A stretch of DNA of 64,000 bases from Hypoxylon rubiginosum (GCA_902806565.1 CADCXA010000016.1:1-64000), one strand, 5' to 3'; positions 23,604-36,990 are shown, counted from the first letter of the stretch. Numbers and translations: made by a program. Notes: generated by a model not told the origin, from the sequence alone.

Positions 23604-26600
23604 GATGTCGATGAGATGTGTCTATACTCTACACAACACGCCAGATAAACTTGAAATAACTTCTAGGAATTACTCTTTAGCTGAGGGGTATAAGATAGAT
23701 GTAAAAGGGGCACCCCATGTGCGGGGTGGCTGTCCAATGGCGTCTCTGCCCACATTGGGTCGTTTTCCTAATTCGTCGGAATTCGCGGATGGTACCATAC
23801 CTGGGTCACTATTTCGGGCTTAGATGTCCCTTTAGCTATCCTTAAGTTAAACATCATGGCATTATATCTCATCATCCAACACATATTTTTCGTCGACATC
23901 TATGAAATTGTTCAATCAAGCCACCAGTTAATATGAGAGTTCTCTACCTACCGAGGTACCTTACAAGATTCAACTGGCTGAGCCCCTGACTCTAGCATTG
24001 AGGCCATTTTCTAACGGTAGAGGCATAACACCTGAGTGAGAATAAAACCTATTGCTCAAGTCAAGTACATCGAATAAACGCCTACATCTTCAAAGGACGC
24101 TATTCGCTCGTCTAATAATTTTAACTCCGCATTCGCTTAGGAAACTCTTGTGTATCGTGATCGAAGAAAGGCAAATCTCATCTCATAGCTAAGACTAACT
24201 TCCCCCCCTTTACACTCCTCTCTGCATATCGCCTGTCCTGGGAAGTATCGCTCACTTTTGGCTCTTTAGCAGCGTTGATGCTTGAAAGGTAAATATAGAG
24301 TGTAAATACTTTCTTATATCCTCTATAATCATTAGCTACTAGGTAGGTAAGACAATATAACCATTGAATGGCCACCGGCGACTGGTTGTATTAGTCACAC
24401 AAAGCCCTACTATCCAGCGAGCACCTGTCACCTAGGCGGTTGGGATTGTTCCATCAAGAACGGTACCTAATTCGGTAACTCTATTCAATATAACAGGGTT
24501 TCATTGGCCGAGGACACGGGTTCGGAGAACGCGTTGCAAGGGGATGAGAATGACGGCGCCTTGAAACGTAGTTGCCCGGTACTTCGATATCACTTGATAT
24601 TATTTATCGTATTATATAACATATCGTATTTATTTTAAACCCTAGGTAACCTGGCAGCTACAATATTCTATTTGATCTTCATATTAGGTACTCTCGTGAG
24701 CTTATAGATCTCCTTAGCGTTGGGGTGGTCCTGTGGGCCAGATATCAACCACTAACATATGCAGTTTATACCCAGACTATCAGATGTGAAGATAGAAGAG
24801 TCTAAGCAGGTCTTGTGCAGATGATGTAAAAGGAAGCAGGGTAAGAAGATGAAAAGTCTGAGGTTCCATCTCTTTTACTAGTTAGGGATCGGGAAAACGA
24901 GCCCGTGGACACCCCTGGATCACTTATATACTACCTTACCGAAGGCATCGATTAGAAGATTGTACTACGTAATACTAAGCTTGACTGATATGGTAATGAT
25001 TAGGCACATACGGTGAGTGACGGGCCTTCGCGGCGGCATCAGAATAGACTGCGAGGGACTATTGTCGCTGAGCTGCCCTCGAAGGAGCTGACCATACGTG
25101 CCCAAGGAGTGGATTGTTCTTACTTGGTCAAGTTTAAGCGACCTAGTGTAACTATCTCGCAGGTAGTTATCAACAGCGGTCATATTAAATGCGGATGCGT
25201 CCGTGACGCAGTGTAATGTGCAGGACCATACTCTTAAGCCGCCAAGTGACTGCGGATTGAGTTCCAGACTCCTCATCTTGCATGCCAATACTTGACCCAG
25301 CAAATGTGATTGGTTAGAAGTATATGTATCGGTTTATAGTCAAATGCAGACTGTTCGTTGCCGTTGTGACAGCTCCTGTCATACTTCAGGGGTGTATCAG
25401 ATGCATCTTGATTACTCTAGGTCTTTAGATCGGCACCCCCGAAGCCCCATCATCGTATTCCTTTGCAGTCTAGAATCATAAAGTCTAGGAGGTAGGTAAC
25501 GATGGATGATTATTGTAGGCGCAGCTCGGATTCATGTAATGACAAAGGTAGTGTATACTTTGAGTACATTTCTGCCTACCCTGCCATATAGGAGGTACCT
25601 ACGGGTACGTTGAAGGATCCGATGGAATTGATATTGCTAATTGTCATGAGTAACAACCTTGGAAGGATGCTGCTAGGTACCATGGGACAGGTTGTTACTT
25701 GCACAATCTCATCTTATCAAATTTAGTCAGAGTTCGAAAAGGAGGAATTGCTACCCAAGGCAGAGTCTATAATGTTACGACAGAAGAAGTGCGTTTAGTC
25801 TTCTCTGCAATCCTTCCTTTCGGCAGATGGTACGCGACCGACCCGGTGGACCAATAGGAACGTGTCGATATCTCTCCGCATTAACCAGGCGGGCCAATTA
25901 CGTGGGATCTGCAGCATAGCACGGCGAAAAAATAAAGGTGACAAGACAACGCGACGAAGGGTCACGTTTTCTGATAGATCAGCGGGGAGGAAAGGGGAGA
26001 TTCATCTGGGGATCAGCAGCCAACATCGACGACGCCGGTTGGAATTCATGATAAGCTGCGGCCTAGCTGCAGATGTCAAGGCGCTGGATTCCTCTAGACG
26101 CTATGCTTTATCTCCGTTATCGGGCGTCGTATGTACCATAGCCCGAGCTACACCAACGGAGATAACGTCGCATGGAGACATAGCGACGTGACGGCAACAC
26201 GAGAACAAAGATAATGTTTGAGTACCTACTGTAGGAGGCTCAGTCATCGGTCCTAATTTGGGCTTAAGGCCCGGTATATCTTTTCACGTGAATTCTACCG
26301 GCCTATTCAGGAGTGCTCTGTTATAGGAAACCACCCACCTACCAAGGCATTCTGCTGTGAAACGTATCTATACAGTATGTATAGTAGTATACACGTGTGT
26401 GTGTAAGTCATTATCAACCATCGGCGGGGAAGTTTATGTAGACAGAAAACCGGATGGAGTGCAGCACGAGAAGCTTTCAGTCTTCTCCAGACTTATCGGC
26501 TTCCTGGTCGTGCAACGGAGCTAATGCGTAGTGACTCTCGGTATTCGGTTTCTATTTTCAAGCTCCATCGACTTGCACATCGCGGCTCTTCCTTTCCCAG

Positions 26601-27201
26601 GTGGCATCGCATCTCGTAGTTTGGATGCCGCTTTAGGTACGTCCGGTAACGCTGTGTTGCCCCTCCACACCTTTCAGGCTGATAGTCGCCTTCGTCAGGA
26701 CGAACCACGTAAGTTCACGAGTAATACCTATCGAGATAGAGTTTAGATTTGCCTTGCTGATTGGAGAGATGCCCGATCTAAGGACGGACCAGCACGTCCT
26801 CGTTGCTGGTTCCACTGCGATGCTGCTTTATCCTTCAGAAGTTGGCACGTCTACAAACTCATGCCTTGCCTATCTATCATCACGATACCCAATCGCCGAC
26901 TTGGGTCGTCATCGATGATTACTGCGATAGATTCCGGGGCCCCGTAGCTTTGCTATTGGCGAGATGTAGCAAGCTATTTGTTGGAGTCAAGGTCCCAGAG
27001 ATAAGGACTATATGGAACCGGCGTTGGCTTCACGACGATAAATGGAAGCCTCTAAGACGCTTTTCAGGTCCCGTCGTTGACCCAACATCCATCTCTATCT
27101 GATCTTCCTTTCGCACCCGGAGATCAAACCCCGCTATTAGACGGAGCTTTTCCTCTCTGTTCTGATACATACCTAAGATACCTCGCATCCACAATATCAA
27201 C
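23604..27201. other. 3.6-kb gene-poor stretch
   Basis: Ordinary base composition but no frame with a start codon, intron pattern or family resemblance that I could support. It carries many copies of the dispersed TAGGTA/TACCTA motif (for example near 23,945, 24,345, 25,590 and 25,676) and a compound inverted repeat at 26,099-26,185. It ends with the 5' leader of the oxygenase-like gene. A non-coding RNA or a decayed gene cannot be excluded. Confidence 0.5.
26099..26185. repeat. Compound inverted repeat (possible cruciform)
   Basis: Three nested pairs of arms lie in the correct order: CGCTATG (26,099-26,105) with CATAGCG (26,179-26,185); TTATCTCCGTT (26,108-26,118) with AACGGAGATAA (26,155-26,165); CGGGC (26,121-26,125) with GCCCG (26,141-26,145). 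Together 23 perfect pairs in 87 bases. It could be a hairpin in RNA, a cruciform or the remains of a miniature inverted-repeat element. No target duplication was evident. Confidence 0.65.
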
Positions 27202-28476
27202 ATGGCAGCCGCTGCAGTGTTACCAGTCTCCGTTGAGCAGAAGCGGAACTGGTCTCCGATCATCACGGCACCTGCATTGTCAAAAACGGGAAATGATGCG
27301 TTTAATCCTGCACAACACCTCGCCTTTAAGGAGGCCCCGAAGGTGTACACCATGAAAGACATAGGCCTACCAGAGGATACTGGCGTATCCACTGTTGCCG
27401 TCTCGGAGCCCTTCCCTTTGTTCACAGAAGAGGCCGTGATGAGGATGAGGCAAGAGGTCCTGAGCCCTGAGGTGCTTGCCAACTGCCAGTATTCCAGTAA
27501 TTTGGCCCAGTGTCAACTGAGAGGATTCGCAAACAAGTACGTCGTTTCGTTGGTCTGGCTATTCAGCATATTAACCTAGAAACTCTAGATACGCTCCATT
27601 CGTGTATGATGTGTGGAAGAGCCCGGAGACGCTGGCCATCATATCCAAGGTGGCTGGTATTGACCTTGTGACGGAGATGGACTTCGAGATCGGCCACATT
27701 AACATCTCAGTCAAATCGGAGGCGGAAAAGCAAGAGGAGCTTCAGGCGTTCAGCGACCGAGCTCAGTATGAAGCCGACGAGGGTATCGCTGGCTGCCCCT
27801 GGGAAGACGACAAGCCCATCGTGGACTGGCACACGGATAGCTACCCGTTCGTCTGCGTGACCATGCTCAGCGACTGTACAACCATGATCGGCGGCGAAAC
27901 GGCCCTTCGTACCGGAACAGGCGAGATCATGAAAGTGCGGGGTCCACAGATGGTAAATATTTCCCTACTTCTCTTCGCCCTAGAATAAGAAGCCACTAAC
28001 GACGAGACTAGGGATGCGCAGTAGTGCTGCAGGGTAGATATATCGAACATCAAGCTCTGAGGGCTCTCGGTACCGCGGAACGCATTAGCATGGTGACGTC
28101 GTTCCGGCCGCGGTGCCCGAAGGTGCGCGACGACACGGTCCTAACGACCGTGCGTCCCATCTCGAATCTCGCGGAGCTGTATAACCAGTTCAGCGAGTAC
28201 CGACTGGAGATCCTCGAGGAGCGCGTTCGCCAGCAGCTGAAAGAGCTGCGCGAAGCCAACGGCGCCGGCCGCAAAGTTGCCACGCGCAAACTCAAGACCT
28301 TCTTGCAGGAACAAGAGAAGTTTCTCGCCCACATGAACCGTGAGATGGTCGACGACGAAGAGGTCACCCGAGGCAACATCGACGACAGCCATCTACTCAA
28401 GAAGGCTGCGGAGGCGGAGGCGACGGCAACCAAAAAGGCTGAAGCAAAGTCTAGGAAGCGACCGAGGCGGTCCTAG
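27202..28476 (+). CDS. 2-oxoglutarate/Fe(II) oxygenase-like protein with basic C-terminal tail
   Basis: Predicted non-heme iron dioxygenase; substrate unknown. Exons 27202..27536, 27589..27952 and 28012..28476 give 387 residues; introns are 52 and 59 nt and the phases fit. The fold's metal triad is visible as His193-x-Asp195 in VDWHTDSYPF and His246 in LQGRYIEHQ, about 50 residues apart. Arg257 or Arg265 (ERISMVTSFRP) is placed to bind the carboxylate of 2-oxoglutarate. After residue 265 the protein becomes helical and strongly charged, with a likely coiled coil (about 280-365) and a basic end (KKAEAKSRKRPRRS) resembling a nuclear localisation signal. The ATG at 27,202 has a good context. A histone, nucleic-acid or small-molecule substrate are all possible; the nuclear role is inference. 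Confidence 0.8.
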
Positions 28477-28872
28477 AATCATAGAGGCGGAGCCGAGTGT
28501 GCTCGAGTGGAAGCAATAGCTCCAAACTAATATATCCAGATAGGATAATATTCTGCTTTAGCGAGAAACCTGCTTGTATGAGAGGATCTCACCGGGAGTG
28601 GGCATGAGATCGTTAGTTTGCATAGCCTTGAAGCCGTTGTCATTCATTTGAATTAGCATTGCAGCGTTCGAGATTGATATTGCACTTGCGCATCATTTAC
28701 ACGATATAGTGAAGATTCGCTCTGGTCGCATTTCATAGACTTAATTCAATGTGGGATATAGTGCATAGATAGACCTATGATAATAAAATGTATGAATCGA
28801 GGCATTAGTGGAAATGCCATGGTGCAACTCCACGAGAAGAGAAAAGCGCCTCCGACGTTCCGAAGTTGTTGT
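28477..28872. other. Intergenic between convergent genes
   Basis: About 400 bases between the stop codons of the oxygenase-like gene (plus) and the split coiled-coil gene (minus). It must contain both terminators. Nothing else is seen. Confidence 0.55.
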
Positions 28873-29235
28873 TCAATACGGTGGAGGTTCATCGGCGAAG
28901 GTAGCTTGTGCATTTGCGTTGCTATTTGCGATGCGCGAGAAGATTCGCTCTCTCGCTTTTTGCAGTTCTTCTCTTGCTGTCTTCAACGCCGCGGCATGGA
29001 CATTCGTCTCTTGCTCGGCCTCGCCGCATCTCGACTTAGCTAGGGCGAGCTGGTCGAGCAGAGCGTTGCGAGCCCGGTAGAGCCCCGCCTGAGAATCCTT
29101 GATTTTATCATGGAACGCCATGTCGGTAAATATGTTATCGAAGAAGACGTCACTCATTAGGCTGCCGTGTGCGATGTTGACAGTCGGGAGATCTTGAACG
29201 TTTTGCGACATACGCTGCGCCTGGCGTACAAGCGA
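28873..29235 (-). pseudogene. 3' fragment of split coiled-coil gene
   Basis: C-terminal 120 codons of a fungal coiled-coil protein whose first 245 codons lie 16.8 kb away at 46,054-46,788 on the same strand. The fragment begins inside the 15-bp duplication (SLVRQ), continues QAQRMSQNV, then SDVFFDNIFTDMAFHDKI, a helical segment rich in Arg/Ala/Glu (a predicted coiled coil) and ends in ATFADEPPPY. The frame is intact and not RIP-mutated. An open frame extends to 29,295, but those extra residues are encoded by the (GATT)n tail and the element, not by the gene. From memory, similar proteins of unknown function are widespread in ascomycetes; their function is unknown to me. As it stands this piece has no promoter or start of its own. 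Confidence 0.82.
29221..29235. repeat. Left copy of 15-bp target-site duplication
   Basis: CTGGCGTACAAGCGA, matching 14 of 15 bases with CTGGCATACAAGCGA at 46,039-46,053. The flanks beyond the 15 bases do not match, and both copies encode the same five codons of the interrupted gene in the same frame. The length suits target-primed integration by a non-LTR element. Confidence 0.85.
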
Positions 29236-29254
29236 TTGATTGATTGATTGATTG
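29234..29254. repeat. (GATT)5 simple repeat at element terminus
   Basis: Five GATT units plus a final G, starting in the last two bases of the duplicated target. On the minus strand this is the 3' tail of the inserted element. It also explains the odd NQSINQ residues predicted upstream of the real gene fragment. Confidence 0.85.
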
Positions 29255-30420
29255 TGTTTAACGTCATGAGGGTATATTGCGATGCAGTATCCCACGTCTC
29301 CTAGGGGGCATGAGATGTGGTAAGCTGTTTATTATAATACTAGTTATATAATGGTTTTAGAAGTTATTTTCAAACTTTTAGGGCGTGTTATATTATGATT
29401 TCGTATCCACTCCAATTAGGACTTTTATATTTTATAGGTTTAATGTTACTTTTTTAGGTATATGGTTTTAAAGCTTTTTTTAATAGTTAAAAAGCTATAA
29501 ATTTATAATATAATATAAATATATTATTTTTTAATATTTAAATAAATGTTTTTATAATAAAAGTTAAGTTTTTTAGTTAATTTATTATTATATAAATAAT
29601 TATAAGTTATTTTTTAAAAATAAATTAATAATTAAATATAATAAATAATAATATATAATATAAAAAAAAAAAAAATTTAAATATTTATTAAATAAAAAAC
29701 TATATAATATTAATTTATTGTTTTTTTAATTAATTAAATATATTTATAAATTAATTACTTTATAATAATTAAAAGTATTATTATTTTTAGTTTTTTTTTT
29801 ATTTTTAAAATATTTTAAAAAAAGTTATTTTTTATATAATATATAATAAATATTTTTTTTTATAAATAATAAATATTTTTTAATAAAATATTTTATAATA
29901 TTATAAAATTTTTTAAATTTTAAAAAGTTTTAAATTAATTAATAAAAATATTATTTTTTTTTTATAAAATTAAGGAATTTTTTTTTATAAAATTTTATAA
30001 AAAAGTTATTATTATTTTATAATTTATTATTAATTTTAAATTTAAATTTTAATAATATTAATTAATTTATTATTTTATATTTTATATTTTAATATTATAT
30101 TAAATAGTTTTAAATTTTTAAATTAAAAGTTATAAAAAAGTTTTTATTATTATATAAATAATATAATTTTAAGTTAATATAATTAAATTTTTAATAATAT
30201 TAATTATAATTTTTATATTTAAATAAATATATTAAATATTTATTTAATATATTTTTTTTAAGTTTTAATATTTTAAAATATTTTTTAAACTTATATTATA
30301 TATTTATAATATTATAATTTTTAAACTTTTATATTTTTATATTTTTATTTACTTTATTTAATATTAATAAGTTATTAATTTATTATATTATTATTTAATT
30401 TTTAATTAAAATTTAAATAT

Positions 30421-30666
30421 ATATTTTAATTTTTAAAATAATTAATTAATTAAATTTTAAGTTTATAAAACCTTTATTTATTATTAATTTAATAAATATA
30501 TTTACTTTTTTATTATTTTATATATTTATATATTTTAAATATTATTTTAAAAAAATATTATATTTATTTATTAATTAATATATTTAAATAAGTATAACTT
30601 ATAAAATTTTTAAGGTATTTTTTTAAAAGTATTAAATAATAATAATATTATTAATATAAATTATAA
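30421..30666 (-). pseudogene. Decayed LINE-type reverse transcriptase segment
   Basis: Reading the minus strand downward from 30,666, one frame begins with IYINN, which is what a (F/Y)VDD polymerase box becomes when G:C pairs mutate to A:T. It continues with KYNIF, KKVNIFIKLIIN, INLKF and LIILKIKI, resembling in spacing the segment after the active site of Tad-type LINE reverse transcriptases (a KY...hF block followed by an L-G-V-x-(I/L)-D-like end). Stops in the frame are TAA, nearly all explicable as mutated CAA. This is a by-eye match in very low-complexity sequence. Its position and strand agree with the tail at 29,236, which raises my confidence. Confidence 0.45.
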
Positions 30667-31990
30667 TAAACTTATATAAATAAAATTTAATAACTTTTTA
30701 TAAAACCTTAAAAACCTTTATTTTTTTAACGTTAAAAATATTATTATATAAGTTTATATTTTTTTATTTTTTTATTATTTTATTTAAACTTTTATATATT
30801 ATAAAACTATATTTTAAATTATTTTTTTTTAATTTTAAACCCGTTTAAAAATATAATTATATTTTAAGGAAATTTTTAATAAAATTATTTTTTAAAAGTT
30901 TTAAAAGCCTTATTTTTAGTTTTCTTTTTTATAAAATTATTTTATAAATTTATTAAATATTTTAAAAAATATAAAATTAATTTTTTAATATAAAATAATA
31001 ATAATATTATTAACTATATATTTAAATAAAGTTTTAAATACTTATTTATATTATATTTTTAAATTATATATTTAAAATTAATTTTTAATATTAAAAGATA
31101 TTTATTAATTATTATATATAACTTATATATAAAATATAAATATATTTTATTTAATGTTATTTAAATAATTAAAAAGTTATTATTTATAAATAAAATTATA
31201 TTTAAATATATTTTTTAAACCGATAGAATTTTTTTAGTTATTTTAATTAAAACTTTTTAAATTAAATTTATTAAACCTTTTAAATATATATTAATAATAT
31301 TTAGTTTTTTTAATATAATATATTTAATTGGTTTTATATATTTTTTATATTAAATTTTATATTTATATAATAATATTATTATTATTATTATATTAATTAT
31401 TTTATAAAATAAAAAAACTAATAAATTTTTTATTATATTAATTAATATTTTAATATAATCAAATATTTTTATTATAATAATTATTTTTTTTTTAATATAA
31501 TATTTAAAAATAAGCTTTTTATTAAATTATATTTTTAATTAATAAAATATAAATATTAACCTTTAAATTAATTATTTTATTTAATTATTTATTTTATTAA
31601 ATTTTTTAATAATAATAAATATAACTATATTTATAAAAATTATAATTATAAAGTTATTATTTTTTTAATTTTTATTAAAATAAATAGCTTTTATTTTTTT
31701 TAAAATAAAAAAAATCTTATATTTATTATTATATTTTAATATTTTTTTTATTTTTTATTATATAAACTTAATATTTTCCTTAATTATTTTATTAAATTTT
31801 AAAATAATAAAATTATTTATATATTTTTATTAATTAAAGTTTTTATTAATTATTTTTATTATATAAAAAATATAAAAAATAAAAAACTATAAAAAGTTTT
31901 AAAAGGTTTTATATTTTTAATTTTAAATTTTTATAATATTTTCTTTTAATTAAAAATTAATACTTTTTTTTATAAAAAAATTATTTATAA

Positions 31991-32160
31991 TAAACGTTAA
32001 AAACATTTATTATATTAATAAAATATATTAAAAATTAAAATAAAATATATTTTAAAGTTAATTTATTTAAATAATTAAAACTTATAAAACTTTAAGTAAT
32101 TAATTATAACTTTAGATTTTTAATAAAATAAATTTTATATATATTTAAACTTTTATAATT
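31991..32160 (+). repeat. Left ~170-bp direct repeat (candidate 5' LTR)
   Basis: Shares more than 90% of bases by eye with 42,064-42,232, including the shared runs aaaattaaaataaaatatat and atttatttaaataattaaaa. The differences are mostly C/T and G/A, as expected after RIP. The match fades on both sides. It may extend leftward by another 30 bases with small gaps. Confidence 0.65.
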
Positions 32161-35100
32161 AATAATATTTTTATTTATTTAAAGCTTTATTTTAATTATA
32201 TTATATTAATTTAATTTTAATTTTAATTAATTAATTTTATTTTTTTTATAAGATATATTATTATTATATAAAAATTTTTTTACTTATAAGGCAAGTTTTT
32301 AAAATAGTTTTAAAATAAATAACTTATTATATTTATTTTTTTTATTTTTTTTTATTTTAACTATAATTAATTTTAATTTTAATTAATAAAAACTTTTATT
32401 TTTTTATTAAATTTATATTATTTAAATAAGAAAATATTTAATTAATCGCTAAGTTTTTAATAACGTTATAATATATTTTTATAATATAAAAATTATTTAA
32501 ATAAAATATTAAATAAGTTTTTTTTTATATTTAAATATTAAATTTATTAATAATATAATTAAAAAAACCGTTAAAAAATATAAAAATTACTTAAAATTTA
32601 ATAAAATTATAATTAATATTTAACGTTAAATAAATAATAAATACTTATAAATTTTAAGAAATATTTTTAAAAGTTATTTAATATATTAATTTTATATTTT
32701 TTAGTATTATTAATCTTTTTTTAACAGTTTTATTAATTATAATAATTTTAATATTTTTAAAATTATTTTTATTAATAATATTTTATTTTTTTTATTAGGT
32801 TTTTAAAATTTTTTTATTAATTTTACGCCTTAATTTATATAAAAGTTTTAAGTTTTAATTAATTAATAACTTATTTAAATATAAAGAAAAAATAATTTTA
32901 TATATTTTATATATTTTATTAAAACTATTATTAATTAAACTAATATCGGTGTTTTTATATATAATTAATTAATTATTAATTTTTATTATTAAAATTAATT
33001 TTAATATATTTTACTAAATATTATTAAATTTATAAATTAAAATTATTATTATATTTTTATTTAGCTTTTTAAGGAAAACTTAAAATTTAATTATTAATAT
33101 TTTTAATGTTTAAATTTTATTATAAATAAATATTAATAAACATTTAATTATATTAATATAAAAAAAACGTTAATTATTTTAAATAATATAAAATAAACTA
33201 AAAATAATTTATCGTTAATATATATTTTTACTATTAATTACTTTTTATATTTTATTTAAATAAATTTATTAAATATTTAATAAATTTATTTATATTAATA
33301 TATTAATTTAAATTATTAATTTATTAATTTTAGTTTTAATATAAATATATTTAATATTAATTATACCGTAAAAAGTAATTTATATAAGTAAAAATAATAA
33401 TTTATTATTAATTAAAAATATATTAAGTTAATTTTTTAAAAAATATTTATTAATTAGTAATATATTTATTAATATATTAAAAAAAAAAGTTAAGTTTATT
33501 AACCCTTAATAAAAATCCTATAAACTTAAAGTTTATTAATTTTATTTTTAATATAAAAGTTTAATATAAAATTAATTAATATATAATAATAATTAATATT
33601 ATATATAACGGTATATAAATTAAATTATTTAATATTATAATAAAAAAAATTACTTAAAATTAATAAGTTTAATATATTATTATTTAATATAAATAAGATT
33701 TTAATAATTAAAAGTTTATAAATATTAGTTACTTTTATTTAAATTATTTTAAGTTATATAAAAAAAATAAAATTATTTATTTTAATAAAAAAATAATTTA
33801 TTATTCCGCTTAATTTTTTATTAAAATAATATAATAAACTATTAATATTAATAATATTAAATAAAAAAAAATTTAAAGTTAAGTTTATAAATTATATTAT
33901 AATAAAATTATAACTTAATAAATTATTTAATTTTTTTTATTAAATATTAAATTATATTAAATAATTTAATTTATTATATAAAAAAGTTATTTATATAATT
34001 TAAAATATTAAAATTTAAAGTTTTTTAAAAAATTAAAAATATTAAATATATAAAATAAGATTATTTTTAAAATAAAAATATATAAATTTAAATAATAAAA
34101 TTAGTTTAATTTTATTATATAGTTAATTTAATAAAAGTTAATATTTAAATTAATTTTATTTATTCAACTTTAAATAAGTAGTTTACTTTAATAATAATTA
34201 TATTAATAAATATAAATTTTAATAATTATTTAATTTATTTAAATTAACGTTAAAAAATATAGTAATTAAATTTTTTAATATTTAAAAAAAAAATCTAACG
34301 TTAAAAATAAATATTAATAAATAATTTATTAAGAATTTAATATTATTTAATAAGATAATTGCTAATTAATTTAATATTTTTTTTAATAATTTTAATAAAG
34401 TTATTTTAAATTAAAAAGTATTAAATAATAATATAAGTTTAACTAATAATACCTTTTAAAAAAATTTCTATAATAAAAGTTATTAAAATAAAAAAAAATA
34501 TATTAATAACTGTTTTATTAAAAATAAAAACAATAAAATTAAAAATAAAAATAATAAACATAATAATATTAAAAATAAATTAAATTATTTTTATAATAAA
34601 TTAAATTATTTTAAAAGTAAATTAAATTATTTTTATAATAACTTAAATTATTTTTATAGTAATTTAAATTATTTTTACTGTAATTTTAATAAACCTTACG
34701 TTTATTATTATTAAAAAAACCGTTAATTTTTAAAACGTTATTAATATTAATAAATTCGCACCGGTAAAAAAAAAAATAATTATATTACTAATAAAATAAT
34801 ATATAAGTAAAATAATTCCGATTAAAAAAAAAAAATTACGTTTAAAATAAATAACTATATTATAATAAATAATTTTAAAAAAATAAATAAAAATTTTAAC
34901 AACAATTTTAATTATTTAATATTTTAATAAATAAATAATATAAATATTAAAAAAAGAATATATTTTAAATACGAAAAAATATTTAAATTTTATAATAAAT
35001 ATTTTAAATATATCTTTATTAATTTTTATATATTATTTAAATTAAAAAAATATAAACTATATAAATTTTAATTTAATAACTTATTTAAGTTTAAATAATT

Positions 35101-36379
35101 AAAGTTAATATATAAAAAGCTTATTATAAAAAATATATTTAATATTTTTTTTATAAACTTAATATAATTTAATAATAAATTTTTATAAAATAAAGTTTTA
35201 ATTATTAATAACATTAAAATAATTAACATAGTGTTAATATTAAAAGTTTATAATAATATATTAATATAATATTTTTTTTTAAAAATTAATATATTAAATA
35301 ATAATAAGAAATTAATATTATATATTAATAATAAAACATTTTATTATATAATAAATTAAATTTAACTTAATAAGTTTATTAAAAAATATAACGTATTTAA
35401 ATTAAAAAAACTAATTATTATAAATAAAATAATTAATAAAATATTTATAATAAAAAAAGTAAGATTTATAGTTAATTTTATTATTAATTATTATAATAAA
35501 ATATAATAATTAATATAAATTAAAATAAAAATATAAATTTATAATAAACATTTAATATTAAATTTATTATTTAATAGTAAATTTTACGATAAATATAATA
35601 TTATATTTAATTATTTATATAAATATATAACTTTAAAATTTTATTTTATTATTAAAATATTAATTTAATTTTATTAAAAACGTAATAATAAAAAATAAAT
35701 TATAATTATATAATATATTCTTATTTTATTAAAAACCGTTAAATTAATCTTAGTTTATTATATTAAATTAAATAAAAACCGTAATTATATATTTATTTTA
35801 ATATTATTAAAAGTAATATATAATATTTATACCACGGATTTTATTAAAATAATAGTTTATATTAACCATATTAATTAATTAATATTAATTAGTTAAAAAT
35901 AAAAATTAAGTTATATAAATAAAATTTTAAATGAAAATTATATTAAAATAATATAAAAAAAAATTAATATAATTTAAGTAGTAATTAAAAACGTTAATTT
36001 TATTAATAAGGTTAATTTTTTTTTTATAAAATTTAATATATTAGTAAATTTAAAAAAGGTATTTAAATTTAATTTAATAACTGTAAAAAATATATAAAAA
36101 AGCTTTAAAATTAAAAAAAAAAGTTATATAAAATTTATAACGTTATTTTTAAATATAATTAAACTTAAAAATATATTAACAATTATATTTAAATAAAATA
36201 TTTATTATATTAATAATAATTTTTTATTTATTAAAAAGTTAAATATATTAATCGATAAATATAATATTTAAAATAATAAAAATATAATAAAAATATTAAA
36301 AAATAAAAAAATAACAGTGGATTTTATTAAGAATTAATAAAATAAATATAAGCTAAAAAAACTTTATTTTTTAAATGTT

Positions 36380-36990
36380 AAAAATTAAGAATTTCTTAAT
36401 AAAACTTTTAATAAATTATATAAAAAGGGTAAAATAAAATAAATAAAAAAACTAACCTTGTTTATTTATTTTTATTTTATTATATAAAAAATAATTAATA
36501 ACCGTAAAAAAAATTACGTGGTAATTAATTTTAAAGTATTTAATAAAAATATATTATTTAATATTTATTTTTTATTATAATAAAAAGAAATTATATAATA
36601 TATAAAAAATAAAAGAATTTTTAACGTTATTAATAGTTTAATGTTTTTTTATTAATTTTTAGTAATTATATATTATTAATATAAAATAATAGTAGTTTTT
36701 TTAAAAGAATTAAAAGTATTTAACGTTTATTTTATAAGTTTTTAAAATTTACTAGTGTTTATTTAATATTTTATAAATTAATGGTTTTTATTATTTAAAA
36801 AGTTTATTAAAGTTTATATAAATAATATTATTATTTTTAGTAACTTTAAAAAAAAGTATTTATATTATTTTAAGAAATTTTTTTAGATATATCTTAAAAT
36901 TAAATTAACGTTATTATTTAAAAAAAAAATTTTTAATTATTTTTTTATTAAATTATTTGGATTTATAGTGGATAAATTTAAAATTATAAT
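36380..36990 (+). pseudogene. Decayed Gypsy-type reverse transcriptase
   Basis: One plus-strand frame, interrupted only by stops of the RIP type, keeps the full order of a fungal Gypsy reverse transcriptase: a KLYKKGKIK segment; a NNRKKNYVVIN block corresponding to the GRxKGRVVxDxRxLN region; KEII then KRIFNVINS, corresponding to the ISVID box; FFY; FNVYFISF; and VYINNIIIFSN at about 36,812-36,842, in which NN stands where the catalytic DD should be (GAY to AAY). KLFGFIVD (LLGFxVD box) follows. It cannot encode an active enzyme. Confidence 0.75.

Noticed and set aside
24965..25303. 112-codon minus-strand frame in the gene-poor stretch
   Set aside because: No recognisable residues or intron signals, and composition looks non-coding.
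25862..26191. 109-codon plus-strand frame
   Set aside because: It begins with GTG rather than ATG and contains the compound inverted repeat, so it is better read as non-coding.
29236..29295. N-terminal extension of the 3' gene fragment (residues before SLVRQ)
   Set aside because: Encoded by the (GATT)n tail and element DNA beyond the target duplication, so it is not part of the gene.
31400..31480. A minus-strand FDYIK-like segment as the LINE RT catalytic box A
   Set aside because: About 800 bases from the (F/Y)VDD-like box, too far for a normal reverse transcriptase, and the flanks did not match.
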